This document shows, in pieces, positions 61,004 to 64,000 of a stretch of 64,000 bases of DNA. The translations under genes and the position numbers were made by a program. Source of the DNA: Callorhinus ursinus (Eukaryota; Chordata; Mammalia; Carnivora; Otariidae). Positions within the stretch are counted from its first letter, which is position 1. The number at the start of each line of letters is the position of its first letter. The stretch lies in the NCBI RefSeq assembly GCF_003265705.1, contig NW_020312817.1, positions 29,463,324 through 29,527,323 of the forward strand, given 5' to 3'. Under the pieces are notes generated by a model. That model worked only from the letters and a program-made list of their open reading frames with translations, was not told the origin of the DNA and ran no database searches.

Positions 61004-62809
61004 GGAGGGCGGAGCAAGATGGCGGAGGAGTAGGAGACCTGGATTTCGTCTGGTCTCAGGAATTCAGCTGGATAGGGATCAAACCATTCTGAACACCTAC
61101 GAACTCAACAGGAGATCGAAGAAGAGAGTAGCAACAACTCTCTGAACAGAGAAGCGACCACTTACTGGAAGGTAGGACGTGCGGGGAAGTGAATCTGAGG
61201 CGATATTTGGGAGGATAGACGGTGGGGGAGGGGGCCGCCATTGGCCGCTTCTGGCAAGTGATAGAGCCACGGAGCACAAAATCGGAACTTTGAGAAGTCG
61301 GCTCCACAGAGGGACATCACTTCAGTGGCTAAGTGGGGGGTGGAATCCTCGCGGGACAGTGTGGTCTCAGGACCCTCGGGGTCACAGAAAGACCGGGGGA
61401 GCCTGAGTGCAGCAGAGCTCCCAGGTATCAGAGCGGGGAAGCCGGCTGCAGAGACGGAGCTGAGGAGCTAGCTCTCAGCTCGGGGTTGCCATAAACTGTG
61501 ATCCGCGGCCCAGTCGGGCCACTGCTCCTCCAGCAGGGACCCAACAAGTAGCAGAGCTGGGGAGACTCCTCTTCCTCCCCCGGGAGGAGCGGCGCGGGAG
61601 CACACGGCAGGGATCTGCTGGGTTTGGAGACTCCACACGGGGTCGGGTGCCAGACATACAAACGCTCGGTCACAGGCCGGGTGAGCACAGAGTGCGGCCA
61701 GAGACCGGGGAGACGGGAGTGACTGCTTTTCTCTGGGGGCGCACTGAGGAGCAGGGCCCCGAGTTCTCAGCTCCTCCGGGTGGAGATTGGGAGGCCACCA
61801 TTTTCACTCTGGTCCTCCAAAGCTGTACCGAGAGCTTGCAGGGAACAAAAGCACCAGAGAGCAAATCTGAGCAGATTGCTTAGCCTGGACCAACAAGGGC
61901 GGGGCATTCTGCCACCGGCAAAGACAGTTGGGAACCACGGCAACAGGCCCCTCCCCCAGAAGATCAGCACGAACATCCAGCAAGCCAAGACCAAGTTTAC
62001 CAATCAAGGAGAATGGGAGAACACCAGCAATAGGGGAATACTGCACATAGAATTCATGGCTTTTTTACCATAATTCATTAGTTATTCAAAGTTAATTTTT
62101 TAATTTTTCTTTTTTGCTTTTTCAACCAACATCTTATCAATCCCTTTTTTAAAAAAACATTTTTTGTTTTTCATTTTTAGAGTCATATTTTATCCCTTCA
62201 TAGTAGTTACCCTTATTTTTGGCATATATATATATAAGTTGTTCTCTCTTTAAAATTTTGAGATACAGTTTCTTCCAACAGATCAAAATATACCCTAAAT
62301 CACTAGTGTATGGCTTTGTTCTAGTCTCCTGCCTGATCACACTCTCTCCCATTTTTGCTCTTTTTTTTTAAATCTTCTTTCTTTTTTCAAATAACTTCTT
62401 ATCTTATCAATTCCTTTTATAAAATCTTTTACAATTTTCATCTTTACAGTCATCTTTCATCCCTTCATTGTATCAACCCTTATTTTGTACCTATATAAGT
62501 CTATCTTCCTTTAAAATTTTAGGAGGCAATTTCATCTAACAGACCAAAATACGCCCAAAATCTAGTGTGTGGCACTGATCTATGCACTAGCCTGATCATA
62601 TTTGATCATATTCTGTTTTTTTTGTTTTGTTCTGTTTCTGTTTGTTTTTATCTTTTTCTATTTCTTTCTTTTCTCTTTCTTTCTTCTTTCTTTCCCTTTC
62701 TTTTCCCCTGGTTTCAGGTCTTATCTGATTTGTATAGAGTATTTTACAGGGGACGTTGTTAACCTGTTAGCATTTTGTTCTCTCATTCGTCTATTATCCT
62801 CTGGACAAA
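61004..62809 (+). promoter_or_regulatory. L1 5'UTR / internal promoter (copy F)
   Basis: The first kilobase is the GC- and CpG-richest part of the window. A YY1-like CAAGATGGCGG lies at 61015-61025, the place where human L1 also carries such a site; use as a promoter element here is inference. A roughly 266-bp segment is present twice in tandem (62121-62386 and 62387 to about 62640), once only in copy B. The antisense frames at 61056-62046 are CpG-driven shadows. Confidence 0.82.
62121..62640 (+). repeat. Tandem duplication within the L1 5'UTR (copy F)
   Basis: Unit 1 starts ttcaaccaacatcttatcaa and unit 2 starts at 62387 with ttcaaataacttcttatctt. Both then carry matching 'ttcatttttagagtcat'/'ttcatctttacagtcat', 'ctctttaaaattttgagata'/'tcctttaaaattttaggagg' and 'gatcaaaatatacc'/'gaccaaaatacgcc' blocks. 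The units are diverged, so the duplication predates this insertion. Confidence 0.85.
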
Positions 62810-63705
62810 ATGACAAGATGAAAAAAATCACCTCAGCAAAAAGAACAAGAGGTAGTACCGTCTGCCAGGGACCTACTTAATACGGACATTAGTACGATAT
62901 TGGACCTAGAGTTCAGAATCATGACTTTACAGATACTAGCTGGGCTAAAAAAAGCGTGCAAGTTATTAAAGAAACATTTTCTGGAGAAATAAAAGAACTA
63001 AAATCTAACCAAGTCGAAATCTGAAAGGCTATTAATGAGGTGCAATAAAAAATGGGGGCACTAACTCCTAGGATAAGTGAGGCAGAAGAGAGAATCAACG
63101 ATATAGAAGACCAAATGATGGAAAATAAAGAGGCTGAGAAAAAGAGAGATAAACAACTACGGGATCACAAGGGCAGAATTCGAGAGATAAGCGATAAGAT
63201 AAGACGAAAGAACATTAGAATAATTGGGATCCCAGAAGAAGAAGAAAGAGAGAGAGGGGCAGAAGGTATACTGGAGCATATTATACCAGAGAACTTCCCT
63301 AATGTGAGGAAGGAAACAGGCATCAAAATCCAGGAGGCACAGAGAACTCCTCTCAAAATCAATAAAAATAAGTCAACACTCTGACATCTAATAGTAAAAC
63401 TTACGAGTCTCAGAGACAAAGAGAAAATCCTGAAAGCAGCTCGGGAGAAGAGATATGTAACCTACAATGGTAGAAACATTAGATTAGCAACAGACCTATC
63501 TACAGAGACCTGGCAGGCCAGAAAGGACTGGCATGATAACTTCAGAGCACTAAACGAGAAAAATATACAGCCAAGAATACTATATCCAGCTAGGCTGTCA
63601 TTGAAAATAGAAGGAGAGATACAAAGCTTCCAGGACAAACAAAAAATAAAGGAATTTGCAAACACGAAACCAGCCCAACAAGAAATATTGAAAGGGGTCC
63701 TCTAA
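62810..63705 (+). pseudogene. L1 ORF1 (copy F), broken
   Basis: Same layout as ORF1 of copy B. The ATG at 62810 is followed by TGA at codon 4 (62819-62821), which copy B lacks. The A-run near 62950 carries the same frame slip as copy B. The coiled-coil frame then has a private TGA (about 63022) and the TAA before ATG 63052 that copy B also has. From 63052 an open block reads SEAEERINDIEDQMMENKE (coiled coil) and NIRIIGIPEEEERERG (RRM start) to a stop at 63382-63384. The C-terminal domain (AAREKRYVTYNGRN, RLATDLSTETWQ) follows in the next frame to the TAA at 63703-63705. No functional ORF1p could be made from the first ATG. Confidence 0.9.
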
Positions 63706-63786
63706 ACAAAGAGAAAGCCTAAAAGCAGCATAGATCAGAAAGGAACACAGACAATATACAGTCATAGTCAGCTTACAGGCAATACA
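63706..63786 (+). other. L1 inter-ORF spacer (copy F)
   Basis: 81 nt, the same length as in copy B (35266-35346). Confidence 0.85.
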
Positions 63787-64000
63787 ATGGCACTAAAATC
63801 GTATCTTTCAATAGTTACCCTGAATGTAAATGGGCTAAATGTCCCAGTCAAAAGACACAGGCTATCAGGTGGGATTAAAAAACAAGACCCATCAATATGC
63901 TGTCTGCAAGAGACTCATTTTAGACCCAAAGACACCCCCACATTGAAAGGGAGGGGGTGGAAAGCCATTTACCATGCTAATGGACACCAAAAGAAAGCTG
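63787..64000 (+). CDS. L1 ORF2 N-terminus (copy F), open to window end
   Basis: ATG at 63787, 81 nt after the ORF1 stop, opens MALKSYLSIVTLNVNGLN. The frame stays open for all 71 codons to the window end. It covers the start of the AP-type endonuclease, with the Asn of TLNVNG and the Glu of CLQETHF, both metal/catalytic positions in this family, in one frame. Copy B is frameshifted between these two motifs, because its A-run is one base shorter ('attaaaaacaag' against 'attaaaaaacaag'). Whether the rest of ORF2 is intact cannot be seen here. Confidence 0.9.
   Translation, partial: MALKSYLSIVTLNVNGLNVPVKRHRLSGGIKKQDPSICCLQETHFRPKDTPTLKGRGWKAIYHANGHQKKA

Larger units (their letters stand above)
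61004..64000 (+). mobile_element. L1 copy F, 5' half, continues past window end
   Basis: Starts 'ggagggcggagcaagatggc', then a long 5'UTR, ORF1 and the beginning of ORF2 at 63787. It is cut by the window end, so completeness and TSD cannot be judged. Same L1 family as copy B; its start sequence retains more CpGs, suggesting it is the younger of the two. Confidence 0.96.

Overview
The window is nuclear DNA from a carnivoran mammal, most likely an arctoid (bear, seal or mustelid group). The evidence is eleven tRNA-derived Can-SINEs of the 'GGGCGCCTGGGTGGCTCAGT' type, most with clear target-site duplications (TSDs), plus carnivore L1 elements. No canid-type SINEC_Cf copy was seen; the arctoid assignment is inference. 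The sequence is AT-rich and behaves like a gene desert or a very large intron. No conserved multi-exon gene, tRNA, rRNA or CRISPR array was found.

Layout. 1-6 kb: SINEs, MIR and L2 relics, a short L1 tail, and an unidentified coding-like reading frame (about 2.74-3.69 kb) split by a SINE and a (TG)n run. 6.07-8.95 kb: 5'-truncated minus-strand L1 (copy A) with a perfect 16-bp TSD. 9-26 kb: mostly old or unassigned sequence with SINEs, MIR, L2, old L1 3' ends and a 67-bp L1 tail. 26.8-32 kb: cluster of probable ERV LTRs (two related ones in opposite orientation) without visible gag, pol or env. 32.82-39.65 kb: full-length plus-strand L1 (copy B) with a 14-bp TSD. 39.9-47.2 kb: ancient minus-strand L1 sequence broken by SINEs and an MLT1-type LTR. 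48.95-51.74 kb: L1 copy C with a twin-priming inversion. 52.7 kb: a small exon-like segment. 53.2-58.3 kb: old plus-strand L1 (copy D), itself hit by a SINE and by a younger inverted L1 (copy E) containing a 400-N assembly gap. 58.7-61 kb: SINE, hAT-like relic and L2. 61.0-64.0 kb: 5' half of a full-length plus-strand L1 (copy F), running off the window with the ORF2 start still open.

Working parts. All recognisable protein-coding material is L1 ORF1/ORF2, supplying (when intact) the RNA-binding chaperone and the endonuclease/reverse transcriptase that move both L1 and the SINEs. Every ORF that can be seen whole is broken; only the truncated ORF2 of copy F is open as far as visible. The most informative observations are the ORF1 lesions shared by copies B and F, the 5'UTR duplication in F, two independent twin-priming inversions, microsatellites grown at the same L1 codon in B and E, a SINE splitting a formerly continuous reading frame, and an exon-like segment at 52.7 kb. 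No previously undescribed biological system is demonstrated.
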